Origin: Flavobacteriales bacterium
GTDB taxonomy: Bacteria > Bacteroidota > Bacteroidia > Flavobacteriales_D > Sanyastnellaceae
Assembly (NCBI GenBank): GCA_028823435.1
Contig: JAPKBK010000019.1
Location: forward strand, 1-14,604
Reading direction: 5' to 3'
DNA length: 14,604 bases
The notes beneath the pieces were generated by a model that did no database searches, was not told the DNA's origin, and saw only the letters and a list, made by a program, of their open reading frames with translations. A program made the translations under genes and the position numbers. Within the stretch, counting starts at the first letter, position 1. Each line of letters opens with the position of its first letter. Below, piece by piece: positions 1-7,952 of the stretch.

Positions 1-518
1 GTATTTTTGCATACCCTCATCTTTTACATATCCCAGGCGGCTATACGATTCATGCAATCGCTTCCTACGACAATACATCTTCGAACACTTTTAATCCGAA
101 CAACCCACCCCAGGATATGTATTTCGGTGATTACACCACTGACGAGATGTATGTGATCTTCTTTCAATATGTGCCCTATCAGGATGGAGACGAGGATATT
201 TCTATCTCCTCTTTAGAAGAAGCGCGTATTGTCTTCGAAGAATGTAAGTTGCTCCCCGCGTGGCCGAATCCAACGTCGTCGTCCACAGAGATTTCTATCG
301 GATTTTCTCTGCCAAATTTACCCTCAGAGATTACACTGGAGCTTTTTGACATCAATGGTCGAAGTATTGCGCTTTGGTTAGATAACGCACCCTTTTCTAA
401 TGGGAGACATCTTATTCGTCGCACATTGCCAGGCGATTTATCTCCAGGCTCATACATCTATAAATTGACGACGTCTGAGGGATATTCCAGCAGCAAAGTG
501 TTGGAGGTCTTGAATTAG
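1..518 (+). CDS. C-terminal part of a secreted PHM/DBH-like copper monooxygenase with T9SS sorting domain (5' truncated)
   Basis: The frame is open from base 3 to the TAG at 516-518, giving 171 visible residues; the start lies outside the window. The first part contains AIASYDNTSSN, then NPNNPPQ, then TTDEMYVIFFQY. This resembles the C-terminal half of copper type II ascorbate-dependent monooxygenases, where a DEM motif supplies the Met ligand of the CuM site (Met314 in rat PHM); here that Met is encoded at 147-149. The last roughly 90 residues are a T9SS type A sorting domain (AWPNPTSS, then LFDINGRSI, then LSPGSYIYKL), so the protein should be exported through the Sec and type IX systems and end up on the surface or released. 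The substrate is unknown; bacterial members of the family are mostly uncharacterised. The His ligands and catalytic core cannot be checked because the N-terminal part is missing. Convergent with the esterase at 531-1340. Confidence 0.72.
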   Translation, partial: IFAYPHLLHIPGGYTIHAIASYDNTSSNTFNPNNPPQDMYFGDYTTDEMYVIFFQYVPYQDGDEDISISSLEEARIVFEECKLLPAWPNPTSSSTEISIGFSLPNLPSEITLELFDINGRSIALWLDNAPFSNGRHLIRRTLPGDLSPGSYIYKLTTSEGYSSSKVLEVLN

Positions 519-530
519 ATTTTTCGGCGA

Positions 531-1340
531 TCAGTTTTTTTTGAAATGTGCGCTGAAAAAAAGGAAATGTTCTGCCACAGACACGCGCCAGTATTTCCAG
601 TTATGTTCGCCTGATCTTTCGCTATACACGTGTGAGATCCCTTTCTCATTCATGACTCTGTTGAGCGATCTGTTCACATCTAGAAAGAAATCATCCAGCC
701 CACAGTCGATGATGAACTTCTGTTCAGTTTGGATGTTTTCCGATAAAAACACCACGCTGTGCGCTTCCCAATGTTGAGGAAACGCTGAAGCATCCCCCAA
801 GATGTCAGGCAAGCCCCAATTGTTGTCAAAGGGCCTGAGGTCGACGCCTCCACTCATGCTTCCTGCATAGCTGAACAGCTCAGGATGTCGAAGCGCAAGG
901 TAAAGTGCGCCATGGCCTCCCATACTAAGTCCTGTGATCGCTCTTTGAGTGGGAGAATTAAGTGTGGCGTAAATGCGGTCTACTTCAGGGATGAGAAGGT
1001 CTGTGATGTAACTCTCATATCTCATTTCAGGATCAATGGGGCTGTCAAGGTACCAGCTTGTCTTACCCCCATCTGGACAAACCACAATGCAATTGCATTC
1101 GTCGGCTAGATTTTGAAGTTTCGGAACTCTCCGATACCAGTTGTCAAAATTCCCACCTGCGCCATGGAGGAGGTAGATCATGGGCAGGCTTTCCGATAGG
1201 TTTTCAATGCCTTGAGGAAGGATGATCAAATTGGGGATTTCCTTATTCATCTCTTCGCTGTAGACAAATAGGGTGTCGGTTTTTGCCGACAGGGGTACGC
1301 TTATAAAGGCGAAGTAAAAGAAAAGGAATCGATAAAACAT
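531..1340 (-). CDS. Secreted alpha/beta-hydrolase esterase (esterase D / CE1-like)
   Basis: 269 residues from the ATG at 1340. An upstream in-frame TTG at 1355 would add five residues, but the ATG gives a cleaner signal peptide (MFYRFLFFYFAFISVPLSA), so I prefer it. The mature protein has the putative-esterase (esterase D / feruloyl-esterase-like) pattern: oxyanion-hole LLHGAGG near residues 57-63, nucleophile elbow GLSMGG at 137-142 with Ser139, acid motif DCGLDDFF at 212-219, and catalytic His246 in GEHNWKYW. Length is normal for the family. It is likely exported and hydrolyses an ester, possibly an acyl ester on a carbohydrate. It is divergent from an MBOAT O-acyltransferase, so it might remove groups of the type that enzyme adds, but this is inference from position only. 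No T9SS tail is seen, so a periplasmic or lipid-free secreted location is most likely. Confidence 0.82.
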   Translation of the reverse strand: MFYRFLFFYFAFISVPLSAKTDTLFVYSEEMNKEIPNLIILPQGIENLSESLPMIYLLHGAGGNFDNWYRRVPKLQNLADECNCIVVCPDGGKTSWYLDSPIDPEMRYESYITDLLIPEVDRIYATLNSPTQRAITGLSMGGHGALYLALRHPELFSYAGSMSGGVDLRPFDNNWGLPDILGDASAFPQHWEAHSVVFLSENIQTEQKFIIDCGLDDFFLDVNRSLNRVMNEKGISHVYSERSGEHNWKYWRVSVAEHFLFFSAHFKKN

Positions 1341-1373
1341 GATACAATATAGCAATCGTTGTATTATCGCGCA
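1341..1373. promoter_or_regulatory. Very short divergent spacer between esterase and MBOAT genes
   Basis: Only 33 bases separate the preferred esterase ATG (1340, minus) from the MBOAT ATG (1374, plus). Any promoters must overlap each other or lie inside the opposite gene. On the minus strand a TATATTGT stretch (about 1344-1351) is a weak match to the Bacteroidota -7 box TAnnTTTG. No convincing plus-strand box was found. In-frame TTG codons at 1355 (minus) and 1359 (plus) would shrink the gap to 3 bases if they were the true starts, which argues for the ATGs. Confidence 0.35.
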
Positions 1374-2768
1374 ATGGTTTTTTCTAGTATCACGTTCCTT
1401 CTCTATTTTTTGCCCCCTTTTCTGGTGGCGTATAGGCTGGGGGGTACGAAATTTCAGAATGCCATATTGTTGGTTGCATCAGTCATCTTTTATGCGTGGG
1501 GTGCGATGTCGTTTTTGCCGATTTTACTGTGTAGCTGTGTTGTGAATTTTTATTTGGTGCGTGAGTTAGATAAGTTGAGAGGCAAGAAGCGGTCTCGCGC
1601 GGTGGGCGCGTCAGTCATTTTAAATGTGGGGATGCTGGTGTATTTCAAGTATGCAAATTTCATTGTGGAAAACATAGCACCACATCATTTTGAGTGGTCA
1701 GATGTCGCCCTTCCCATTGGGATTTCCTTCTTCTCATTTCAATCTTTGAGCTATTCACTCGACGTCCACAGGCAAACGGTGAAGCCACTGAAAAAGTTGA
1801 GTGAGTACATGGTGTATATCTTGAGCTTCCCTCAGATGATCGCGGGTCCCATTGTGAGGTTTACAGAAGTGGAGAAGGCGTTGAGGATGCGTACTGTAGA
1901 AAACGCTGACTGGTTAAATGGATTTTATAGATTTGCGTTAGGCCTTTCAAAAAAAGTATTGATTGCAAACACTTTGGCGTCGATTTTCCCGATTGATATT
2001 GCAGTGGCTACAGGCGGGTTTGAGGGGTGGAGTGCGCCCCATGCATTCATTGCCATTCTCGCATTTACATTCCAAATATATTTCGATTTCTCAGGGTATT
2101 CCGACATGGCGATAGGTCTTGGAAGGATGCTTGGATTTAAATTTCCAGAGAACTTCAGACAGCCCTATCGCGCAACAAGCATTACTGATTTTTGGCGAAG
2201 ATGGCACATCACGCTTAGTTCATGGATGAAAGATTATCTGTACATCCCTCTGGGTGGGAATCGGGTGAGTAGCAATGCGCGACTTTACATGAACTTGGTT
2301 CTCGTTTTTGCGATCAGTGGATTGTGGCATGGCGCATCCTGGAATTTTTTAATATGGGGTTTGTATCATGGCGTCTTTTTAATTTTAGACAGGATCTTCC
2401 TACGTGATTTATTGAAGAGACTCCCTCACGTTTTATCTCGGACCATCACCTTTGGTTTTGTCGTTGTAGGGTGGGTGTTTTTTGCCATTGAAGATATCGA
2501 TCTTGCACTTGGATTTTTCCGTCAATTGTTCCACGGAGGACTTATGTCTCTTGAGATTTGGACTGAAGAGTTGTCATTCCTCAAGGCCAGAGAGATTGTC
2601 GTTTTGTTGGCTGCATTTGTATTCTCTGCGACTGCCCTTTATGACACATTCAAATTAGATGATTCTCGACCTATTCGTATGGCAGTGATCGGTGTGGGGC
2701 TTTTTCTTGTAAGTGTCAGTTATCTCGCTGGATCAGATTTCAATCCTTTTATTTACTTTAGGTTCTAA
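1374..2768 (+). CDS. MBOAT family membrane O-acyltransferase, AlgI-like (first copy)
   Basis: 464 residues from ATG 1374; the N-terminus MVFSSITFLLYFLPPF is typical of AlgI-type MBOAT proteins, so I prefer this start to the in-frame TTG at 1359. The protein is polytopic and hydrophobic throughout. Diagnostic motifs are FPQMIAGPIVRF, FDFSGYSDMAIGLGRMLG, TDFWRRWHITLSSWMKDYLYIPLGG and SGLWHGASWNF; the invariant catalytic His is His319, close to His322 of Pseudomonas AlgI. These enzymes move an acyl group, usually acetyl, across the inner membrane for attachment to a polysaccharide or other envelope molecule, usually handing it to an SGNH/AlgX-type partner. That partner follows directly, with the TAA of this gene sharing one base with the next ATG, so the two are surely co-transcribed. 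The acceptor is not identifiable from sequence. It is clearly different from the second MBOAT at 12307-13752. Confidence 0.93.
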   Translation: MVFSSITFLLYFLPPFLVAYRLGGTKFQNAILLVASVIFYAWGAMSFLPILLCSCVVNFYLVRELDKLRGKKRSRAVGASVILNVGMLVYFKYANFIVENIAPHHFEWSDVALPIGISFFSFQSLSYSLDVHRQTVKPLKKLSEYMVYILSFPQMIAGPIVRFTEVEKALRMRTVENADWLNGFYRFALGLSKKVLIANTLASIFPIDIAVATGGFEGWSAPHAFIAILAFTFQIYFDFSGYSDMAIGLGRMLGFKFPENFRQPYRATSITDFWRRWHITLSSWMKDYLYIPLGGNRVSSNARLYMNLVLVFAISGLWHGASWNFLIWGLYHGVFLILDRIFLRDLLKRLPHVLSRTITFGFVVVGWVFFAIEDIDLALGFFRQLFHGGLMSLEIWTEELSFLKAREIVVLLAAFVFSATALYDTFKLDDSRPIRMAVIGVGLFLVSVSYLAGSDFNPFIYFRF

Positions 2769-3895
2769 TGATGAAGTCAGGCCAAATACTTATTATCCTC
2801 ATTCTTCTGATGTTGAATGTGTCTTGGCTATCAAGTGTTTTGGGGCTGAAGGAACCTCATCCCTTGCATGGCGAGTCGACCAAATTGGCCATGCCTGATG
2901 TGTCTGTCAAATCAATCTGGAATGGAGACTTTCAACATGGTGTCGATGAATATTTAAGGACGAATTTCCTGCTTAGAGGTCTGGCGATAAGAACACGTAA
3001 TGAAATCGATTATTCGGTTTTCTCCGAGCAGCATGCACGCTCAGTGATCACTGGACAAGATGGGTATTTGTTTGAAGAAAATTATATTTTGGCGGCTTTA
3101 GGGCTTGACTCAATTCCTACAGATTCGGTGATTGACAGGGTCGACAGAGTTTCCGCACTTTCAAAGGCGTCGGGCGTACCCTTCTTGGTCGTTCTTGCGC
3201 CTGGCAAGGGCAGTTATTTTAGAGAATTTCTGCCACTTGGTTCCCTGGAAAAAGAGGGGGTTATTGAAGACCGAATGTTTGATGTTTGGTCGCGTGTTGC
3301 AAATGAAAAACTCAATGTATTAGATCTTCAGAGTCATTTTTCTAAGGTGCCGAATGTGTTTCCGAAAAACGGAATTCATTGGTGTGAATGGGTTCAAGTC
3401 GAGGCCATCAATTTAATGTCCGACGCACTCGTGAAAATCCTACCCGACAGCCTCAAGCCCGCCCGCTTGGTGATTGATGCGACGTATACATCCTTTGACA
3501 TGGAGGGGACAGATGAGGATATTGAAAACGGGCTTAATCTGTGGCGTGATTTGGCGGATCTTGAAACAAAGTATTATTCGACCCATTGGGAGGAAGTGCC
3601 CTTAGCGTCTCGACCTAGAGTATTAATTATGGGAGATAGCTATGCATGGGGGCCTGTCAACAGAGGGTTGTTGAGTCGTGGATATAGATCAAGTGAGTTT
3701 TGGTTTTACAATGCAGGTGTCCATGGTCCTGCTATAGAAGAAAAAGGGGCCTCGCCTCAATCGATTCATGGCTTTGCGACTCGCGCCGAACTTGAAGCGG
3801 TTATTTCATCTTTTGATGCGGTCGTGCTCTTGTCTACAGATGCCAACCTTCCCCGCTTCCCATTTAATTTTACAGTGGTCAATGTCAACGAATGA
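2768..3895 (+). CDS. AlgX/AlgJ-like SGNH-type O-acetyltransferase partner of MBOAT
   Basis: 375 residues; the first ATG overlaps the MBOAT stop by one base, and a second ATG follows at 2771. Residues 6-25 form a hydrophobic signal anchor, placing the rest in the periplasm. Family marks are TGQDGYLFEENYI (95-107), which resembles the conserved GxDGxLF segment of the AlgX/DHHW group, VLAPGKGSYFREFLP (142-156), NGIHW (201-205) and MGDSYAWG (288-295). His204 and Ser291 are the likely catalytic pair. In alginate enzymes the equivalent of GIHW is a DxHW-type motif with a catalytic Asp; here Gly202 holds that place. It probably takes the acyl group from the upstream MBOAT and places it on an envelope glycan. 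The 3' end overlaps the convergent gene at 3885-7391 by 11 bases. Confidence 0.85.
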   Translation: MMKSGQILIILILLMLNVSWLSSVLGLKEPHPLHGESTKLAMPDVSVKSIWNGDFQHGVDEYLRTNFLLRGLAIRTRNEIDYSVFSEQHARSVITGQDGYLFEENYILAALGLDSIPTDSVIDRVDRVSALSKASGVPFLVVLAPGKGSYFREFLPLGSLEKEGVIEDRMFDVWSRVANEKLNVLDLQSHFSKVPNVFPKNGIHWCEWVQVEAINLMSDALVKILPDSLKPARLVIDATYTSFDMEGTDEDIENGLNLWRDLADLETKYYSTHWEEVPLASRPRVLIMGDSYAWGPVNRGLLSRGYRSSEFWFYNAGVHGPAIEEKGASPQSIHGFATRAELEAVISSFDAVVLLSTDANLPRFPFNFTVVNVNE

Positions 3896-6800
3896 CCATA
3901 GATTTTGTAGGTTGTCCAGGTATGCTCAAGAGATAAAGGCCCGGAGATATGCCTGACAAATCTATTTGAAACGATGCTTTACAGTTTCCTGATTGAACGA
4001 CAGCACCCACTGAATTAAAAACGGAATATTCCACATCTTCCACTTTGTTTTTGAGAATCACATTAAATATGCCATTTGAAGGGTTGGGATATATGCTTAA
4101 GTAGTCTGTGGTTTGATCGGGAGATTCAACGCCCACAACCTCACCCACAGTCACATTGTCTATCCAGATGTGGTTTCCATACCCACCGACATTTACAAAT
4201 GCAATCTCACCACACGTTGCATTGCTTGAGCCCCAGTGTTCAGGAGTCTCTAAGGTCACTGTTTCCCAAACGGGTTCACCGGCGGTATCATACCAAAACC
4301 ATGTATAGCAACCTTCCACACTTAAGTCTGCACCGTATCTCTCCCAAACAAGACTCCACTCGTCTTCTCCAGATAGCTTGACCCAAACCTCTAACCCGTC
4401 CACATTATTTGCGTACTGCATGTGGGCGTAATCAAAACTGAAATTCTCGATTTGTGTGGGATTGAATCCGGGGGTGATGAGCATGTCGTAGGCCCCATCA
4501 GTTTGAACCCAATAGTTCGGAAATTGCGCCACTCCGTTTGTTTCGTCAAGAAGGTCGTAGCCATGTTCCCAGGGATGTCCAGGGGTTTCCATTCTCCAGT
4601 TAACAGGAGGGAAGGCCGCACCATCAAAGTCTTCATTAAAACCTTCTGAAGGCACGACTTCATCGGCGGTGACATGGATCACATCGTTCATCGTGAGACT
4701 GCCTGTTTCCCCATCCAGCTGTGTCACCGTGAGTGACACACTGTAGCTGCCAGGTTCGGAATAGCTCACATAGGCATCCGGGCCACTTGCGACTGCGGGT
4801 TCTCCTCCTTCAAAAGTCCAAACATATGCCGTGCCCTCACATTTCGCCACACTCACATCGGTAAAATGAACGGGAGGTGTTGTGCATGGCGAAGCCAGAT
4901 TTAGATCTGTTCTGTCCGCCATAAACCCGGCCTGTACAGATGAGGGGCCGTAGAATGGGCTTTCATGTACACTTCGACTCCCAGCAGCTCTAATCGCTCC
5001 GCCACAATAATCTGGTTGAAGAAACGTCGCAGGTGTGATGAGCGGAAGTCCTGTATTGAAAAGTTCCCAATCCGACATTGAGTCATCTTTGTAATAGACA
5101 GCTCTTGTCGTCCCCAGATACAGTCCTCCTTCAGTCCCTCGCTGGTGTGCGATTGAGATGATGTGTTCGTCATCAAGGATGTTTGTCGTGAGGTTTTGCC
5201 AGCTTTCTCCAGCGTCTTGACTTTGAAACACACTGTAACCGTCCTGCGTGCCTAATAAAATGGCATAGAGTCTGTCCGCGGAGACGCCATCGGTGTCTAA
5301 ATAAATAGCTCTGTCTGCATTGAAATTGGATTCTGAATTGTTGATAGAGATGTTGTCCCATGTCTCTCCCCAATCTGTCGATCTGTGGATGCGCCAAAGA
5401 GACCCGGTCTGTTTGTGACTTACATAGATCGTGTTCGGACTGCTTGGCGGTATTTGGACAGAGATGATTTTCTCTCCCCCGAAGTCATGTACCAATGTCC
5501 ACGATGACCCACCGTCATCTGTCCTCCACAGTTCTGACCCGACGGGAGAGTAAAACCGATTGTAGCATACGGGGTCCCATTCGAAGTTTCCATATTCTCC
5601 AAACCAATACGAGGTGTTTGGGTTTTTAGAATTGTCAAATGAAAGGTTGGAGATTCTCTCGAACCGTTCTTCTGAAAATTTAAATGCGCCGCCATCGTGA
5701 TATCCCACTGTGGGGTCGCCAGGGTTTACAAACCCCCTGAAGTTATCTCCAGCAAGCTCTGCCAACCAGCCTCCGCTCGTATCGCTTGGTGCACTTTCGC
5801 CTGCATTTTCATCTGGATTGCCGTGATAATAAAGGGCGTCATTTCGTATCAGCGTCCCGTTGTGGTAAGTCCCCCCAAGCATCACATTGTTCGCGCGCCA
5901 GCCCGCTTGCCACCCCCAGAAATCGGTCCCGTGAAGTCCGTACATCCGAGGTTCAATGTGATCTCCTTCGTCTGAAGAGTAGTACAGTCCTCCGTCAGAC
6001 GCGACCCACATATCTACGTCTCCATTATTTTGAGTAAAAAACTTCACGTCATGAACATCTGCATGCGTGTATCGGTCGGATGTGAACTCGCCGGCCCAGG
6101 TGACCCAATGCGCATTCAAATCCCATGATTCCCCTGCCGATTCCGTTCTCCAAACACAGATTCCAGCTCCGAACTGTTTGTTTACGTCAGTGGGAGAGGC
6201 CCCCAGAGCCAAGTCATAGTAATACTGTCCTCCATCACTCGACCCATCCTCGCCCCATCCGAGAATATTCGGGTTCGATTCAGCAAGCCATGGGCCACCA
6301 GGCGCATCTCCACAACATGCCATCTCAAAAGTCTCCCCTGCATCATAGGATACATAGTAACCATATAGCCCTCCGCCTTCAGGCGTTTCCCCAGCGGCTA
6401 AGGCAAAAACAGCATCTGGATTCGCTGCAGTAACGGCAATTTCCGTCCTTTTTTGTTCACTTCCACTCGGTGTGATAGGCCAGCCTAAACCCATATACTG
6501 AAAGGTCATTCCCCCATCTGTGGACTTCATAAATCGTGTTCCCCCTCCTTGAAGTTTCACGGTGTAGATCACATGTGTGTCTGTGGGATGTTGCGCCAGT
6601 TCCATAAACTCACCACTCGAAATAAGCTGCATCGAATTGCCCAAATCGTCAGAAAACCACAGCCCATTGTCTGTTGCCGCAAAAAGGCCCAAATCGGTGA
6701 TCATTAGCGTTCGATACCATCTTGACGTATTCTGAAAAGTCACATCACCACATGTAGTCCAGGTCGCGCCTCCGTTTTCAGATCTATACAAAGACCCATT

Positions 6801-7391
6801 TCCAGAGCCGAGAAAAACAAGATCAGCATCCGTATTTGATATGGCAATGCTATACACACCCGTGACGGGGAGGTTTCCAGAGATTAAATCCCAATTCATG
6901 CCTTTGTCTTCAGAGCGGTACATGCCCGCTGTTGCAGTCCCACAGTACACGATATCGGGATTTGAATAGGCTTGTTCCACAGTATATACATGACAAGCGC
7001 CAGGTGATTGAACCTCGAAGTACATCGCCACTTCTGGATCATAATGCCAAGGGCCAAGCTCAGTCCAGCTTCCCGACCTGGAGGATCTGTCATTTTTAGA
7101 GATTTCAGTCCTTTCAATGTACTCAGAGTCGGGGTGTGCGAGAGGCCATTGCATTTGCCTCATCCAACGCTTGTAGAACTGCGTGTGTTGATTTTTTATC
7201 GTGGGGTTTTCTGCTTGCCAAAGCTCATAGCCTGATCGAACTTCTTTTACATCATCATCCCCAGAATACATTTTCTGTGCCCAATCGGGCATTTCTGACC
7301 GTACCATGTAGCGCGTTTGCGGTACGTGTTGCGCAACGCTTTTGATAGAAAAGACAAGGGCAAGAGAACAAATGATGATTCTAAAAGTCAT
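3885..7391 (-). CDS. Large secreted Asp-box (BNR/sortilin-like) protein with PKD, jelly-roll and T9SS domains
   Basis: 1168 residues from ATG 7391, starting with a signal peptide (MTFRIIICSLALVFSIKSVAQ). Roughly residues 130-790 carry repeated Asp-boxes of the SxDxGxTW type, for example SEDKGMNW (160-167), SENGGATW (204-211), STDGGMTF, TESAGESW, TDDGGSSW, STDWGETW and SQDAGESW, implying one or two beta-propellers like those of sortilin or BNR proteins. A PKD-like domain follows (about 842-908; YVWTFEGGEP and YSEPGSYSVSLTV), then a choice-of-anchor-J-like jelly roll (about 912-1082; FNEDFDGAAFPPVNW to HIWIDNVTVGE), then a T9SS type A tail from 1097 with YPNPSNG at 1101-1107. It is predicted to be a cell-surface or released protein, perhaps an adhesin or glycan- or protein-binding factor; no enzymatic residues are evident. 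It appears monocistronic, with its own upstream region at 7392-7499. Confidence 0.88.
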   Translation of the reverse strand: MTFRIIICSLALVFSIKSVAQHVPQTRYMVRSEMPDWAQKMYSGDDDVKEVRSGYELWQAENPTIKNQHTQFYKRWMRQMQWPLAHPDSEYIERTEISKNDRSSRSGSWTELGPWHYDPEVAMYFEVQSPGACHVYTVEQAYSNPDIVYCGTATAGMYRSEDKGMNWDLISGNLPVTGVYSIAISNTDADLVFLGSGNGSLYRSENGGATWTTCGDVTFQNTSRWYRTLMITDLGLFAATDNGLWFSDDLGNSMQLISSGEFMELAQHPTDTHVIYTVKLQGGGTRFMKSTDGGMTFQYMGLGWPITPSGSEQKRTEIAVTAANPDAVFALAAGETPEGGGLYGYYVSYDAGETFEMACCGDAPGGPWLAESNPNILGWGEDGSSDGGQYYYDLALGASPTDVNKQFGAGICVWRTESAGESWDLNAHWVTWAGEFTSDRYTHADVHDVKFFTQNNGDVDMWVASDGGLYYSSDEGDHIEPRMYGLHGTDFWGWQAGWRANNVMLGGTYHNGTLIRNDALYYHGNPDENAGESAPSDTSGGWLAELAGDNFRGFVNPGDPTVGYHDGGAFKFSEERFERISNLSFDNSKNPNTSYWFGEYGNFEWDPVCYNRFYSPVGSELWRTDDGGSSWTLVHDFGGEKIISVQIPPSSPNTIYVSHKQTGSLWRIHRSTDWGETWDNISINNSESNFNADRAIYLDTDGVSADRLYAILLGTQDGYSVFQSQDAGESWQNLTTNILDDEHIISIAHQRGTEGGLYLGTTRAVYYKDDSMSDWELFNTGLPLITPATFLQPDYCGGAIRAAGSRSVHESPFYGPSSVQAGFMADRTDLNLASPCTTPPVHFTDVSVAKCEGTAYVWTFEGGEPAVASGPDAYVSYSEPGSYSVSLTVTQLDGETGSLTMNDVIHVTADEVVPSEGFNEDFDGAAFPPVNWRMETPGHPWEHGYDLLDETNGVAQFPNYWVQTDGAYDMLITPGFNPTQIENFSFDYAHMQYANNVDGLEVWVKLSGEDEWSLVWERYGADLSVEGCYTWFWYDTAGEPVWETVTLETPEHWGSSNATCGEIAFVNVGGYGNHIWIDNVTVGEVVGVESPDQTTDYLSIYPNPSNGIFNVILKNKVEDVEYSVFNSVGAVVQSGNCKASFQIDLSGISPGLYLLSIPGQPTKSMVIR

Positions 7392-7451
7392 GGTGTCGCG
7401 CTTGGTTTTATTTTCTTTTTTCTTACGTGCAGAAATTTACGATTCTTTTTA

Positions 7452-7459
7452 TAAAGCTA
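7452..7459 (-). promoter_or_regulatory. Probable -7 box for the Asp-box protein gene
   Basis: On the minus strand this reads TAGCTTTA, matching TAnnTTTG at all but the last position. It lies about 60 bases upstream of the ATG at 7391, leaving an A-rich leader. No -33 TTG was seen at the expected spacing, so the call rests on the single box and its position. The remainder of 7392-7499 shows no further gene or hairpin. Confidence 0.35.
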
Positions 7460-7470
7460 CATGTAGTTTT
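7453..7470. repeat. 18-base imperfect palindrome overlapping two divergent -7 boxes
   Basis: AAAGCTACATGTAGTTTT is an inverted repeat with a perfect 10-base core (CTACATGTAG, 7457-7466) and three more A/T pairs after a single mismatched pair (7456/7467). It sits in the divergent region between the Asp-box gene and the GreA-like gene. Each half also looks like a -7 promoter element pointing outwards, so the symmetry may reflect a bidirectional promoter, an operator, or both. Confidence 0.5.
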
Positions 7471-7471
7471 G
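7464..7471 (+). promoter_or_regulatory. Bacteroidota -7 box (TAnnTTTG) for the GreA-like gene
   Basis: TAGTTTTG matches the Bacteroidota primary sigma -7 consensus TAnnTTTG exactly. Transcription would begin a few bases downstream, near 7478, leaving a short A-rich leader before the ATG at 7500. A start near 7478 makes the upstream GTG at 7476 an unlikely initiation codon. No clear TTG -33 element was found about 19 to 21 bases upstream. Confidence 0.5.
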
Positions 7472-7499
7472 TAACGTGAATTATAAAGAATTAAAAGAA

Positions 7500-7934
7500 A
7501 TGTTTTTGCGTGCGCTTTATTCGCTGGTCGGTGAAAAAGTGAATTCAGCCATGTCCGCCATTGAGTCTACAACTGAATCAAAAAATACGGCGACAAAAAG
7601 CACTGCTGGTGACAAGCATGAAACGGGGAGGGCGATGATGGAGAGAGAGCTTGCGCTGAGTACTGCTCAGCTTCATAAAGCACAGTTTTTAAAAAATGAA
7701 CTGTCAAAAATATCATTGGAAGTTGATGTCACCTCCGTTCAGCTTGGGGCCCTCGTTGTGACAAATCAAGGCAACTACTTTATTTCTATAGGTCTGGGTA
7801 AGGTGAATGTTCTGGGTGATGATTGCTATGCAATATCTGGTGGTTCTCCATTGGGGATTGCATTGATGGGAAAGCAAAAAGGTCAAAAGATCAATTTTCA
7901 AGGCAGAAATATTGAAATCATTGATGTTGTGTGA
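7500..7934 (+). CDS. GreA/GreB C-terminal-domain-like small protein
   Basis: 144 residues from ATG 7500. A GTG at 7476 would add eight residues but sits almost at the predicted transcription start. The C-terminal half (about 80-143) reads like the FKBP-fold domain of GreA/GreB elongation factors: LGALVVTNQGNYFISI, then SGGSPLGIALMGKQKGQ (113-129), then INFQGRNIEIIDV. The N-terminal half contains SKNTATKSTAGDKHETGRAM (27-46) in a predicted helix, roughly where GreA has its GDLxENAEY coiled-coil tip, but without the acidic Asp and Glu that act in transcript cleavage. I recall such proteins in Bacteroidota, often mislabelled 3-oxoacyl-ACP synthase in databases; there is no thiolase fold here. 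A role at RNA polymerase is plausible but unproven. Eighteen bases separate it from the glycosyltransferase downstream, so co-transcription is likely. Confidence 0.6.
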   Translation: MFLRALYSLVGEKVNSAMSAIESTTESKNTATKSTAGDKHETGRAMMERELALSTAQLHKAQFLKNELSKISLEVDVTSVQLGALVVTNQGNYFISIGLGKVNVLGDDCYAISGGSPLGIALMGKQKGQKINFQGRNIEIIDVV

Positions 7935-7952
7935 AGTAGATTTGTAGATGTA

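Noticed and set aside
535..562. T8 run (535-542) and A7 run (556-562) that could pair as a bidirectional terminator between the two convergent genes at the left end
   Set aside because: The stem would be only T/A pairs with no GC-rich base around a long loop, and it lies within the end of the esterase coding sequence. Too weak to call.
1359..1373. TTG start extending the first MBOAT by five residues
   Set aside because: The ATG at 1374 gives the family-typical N-terminus, and TTG would nearly abolish the divergent spacer.
4391..6433. Several long open frames on both strands inside the Asp-box protein region
   Set aside because: They are other-frame shadows of the continuous 1168-residue gene with signal peptide, repeats and T9SS tail, and show no recognisable domains.
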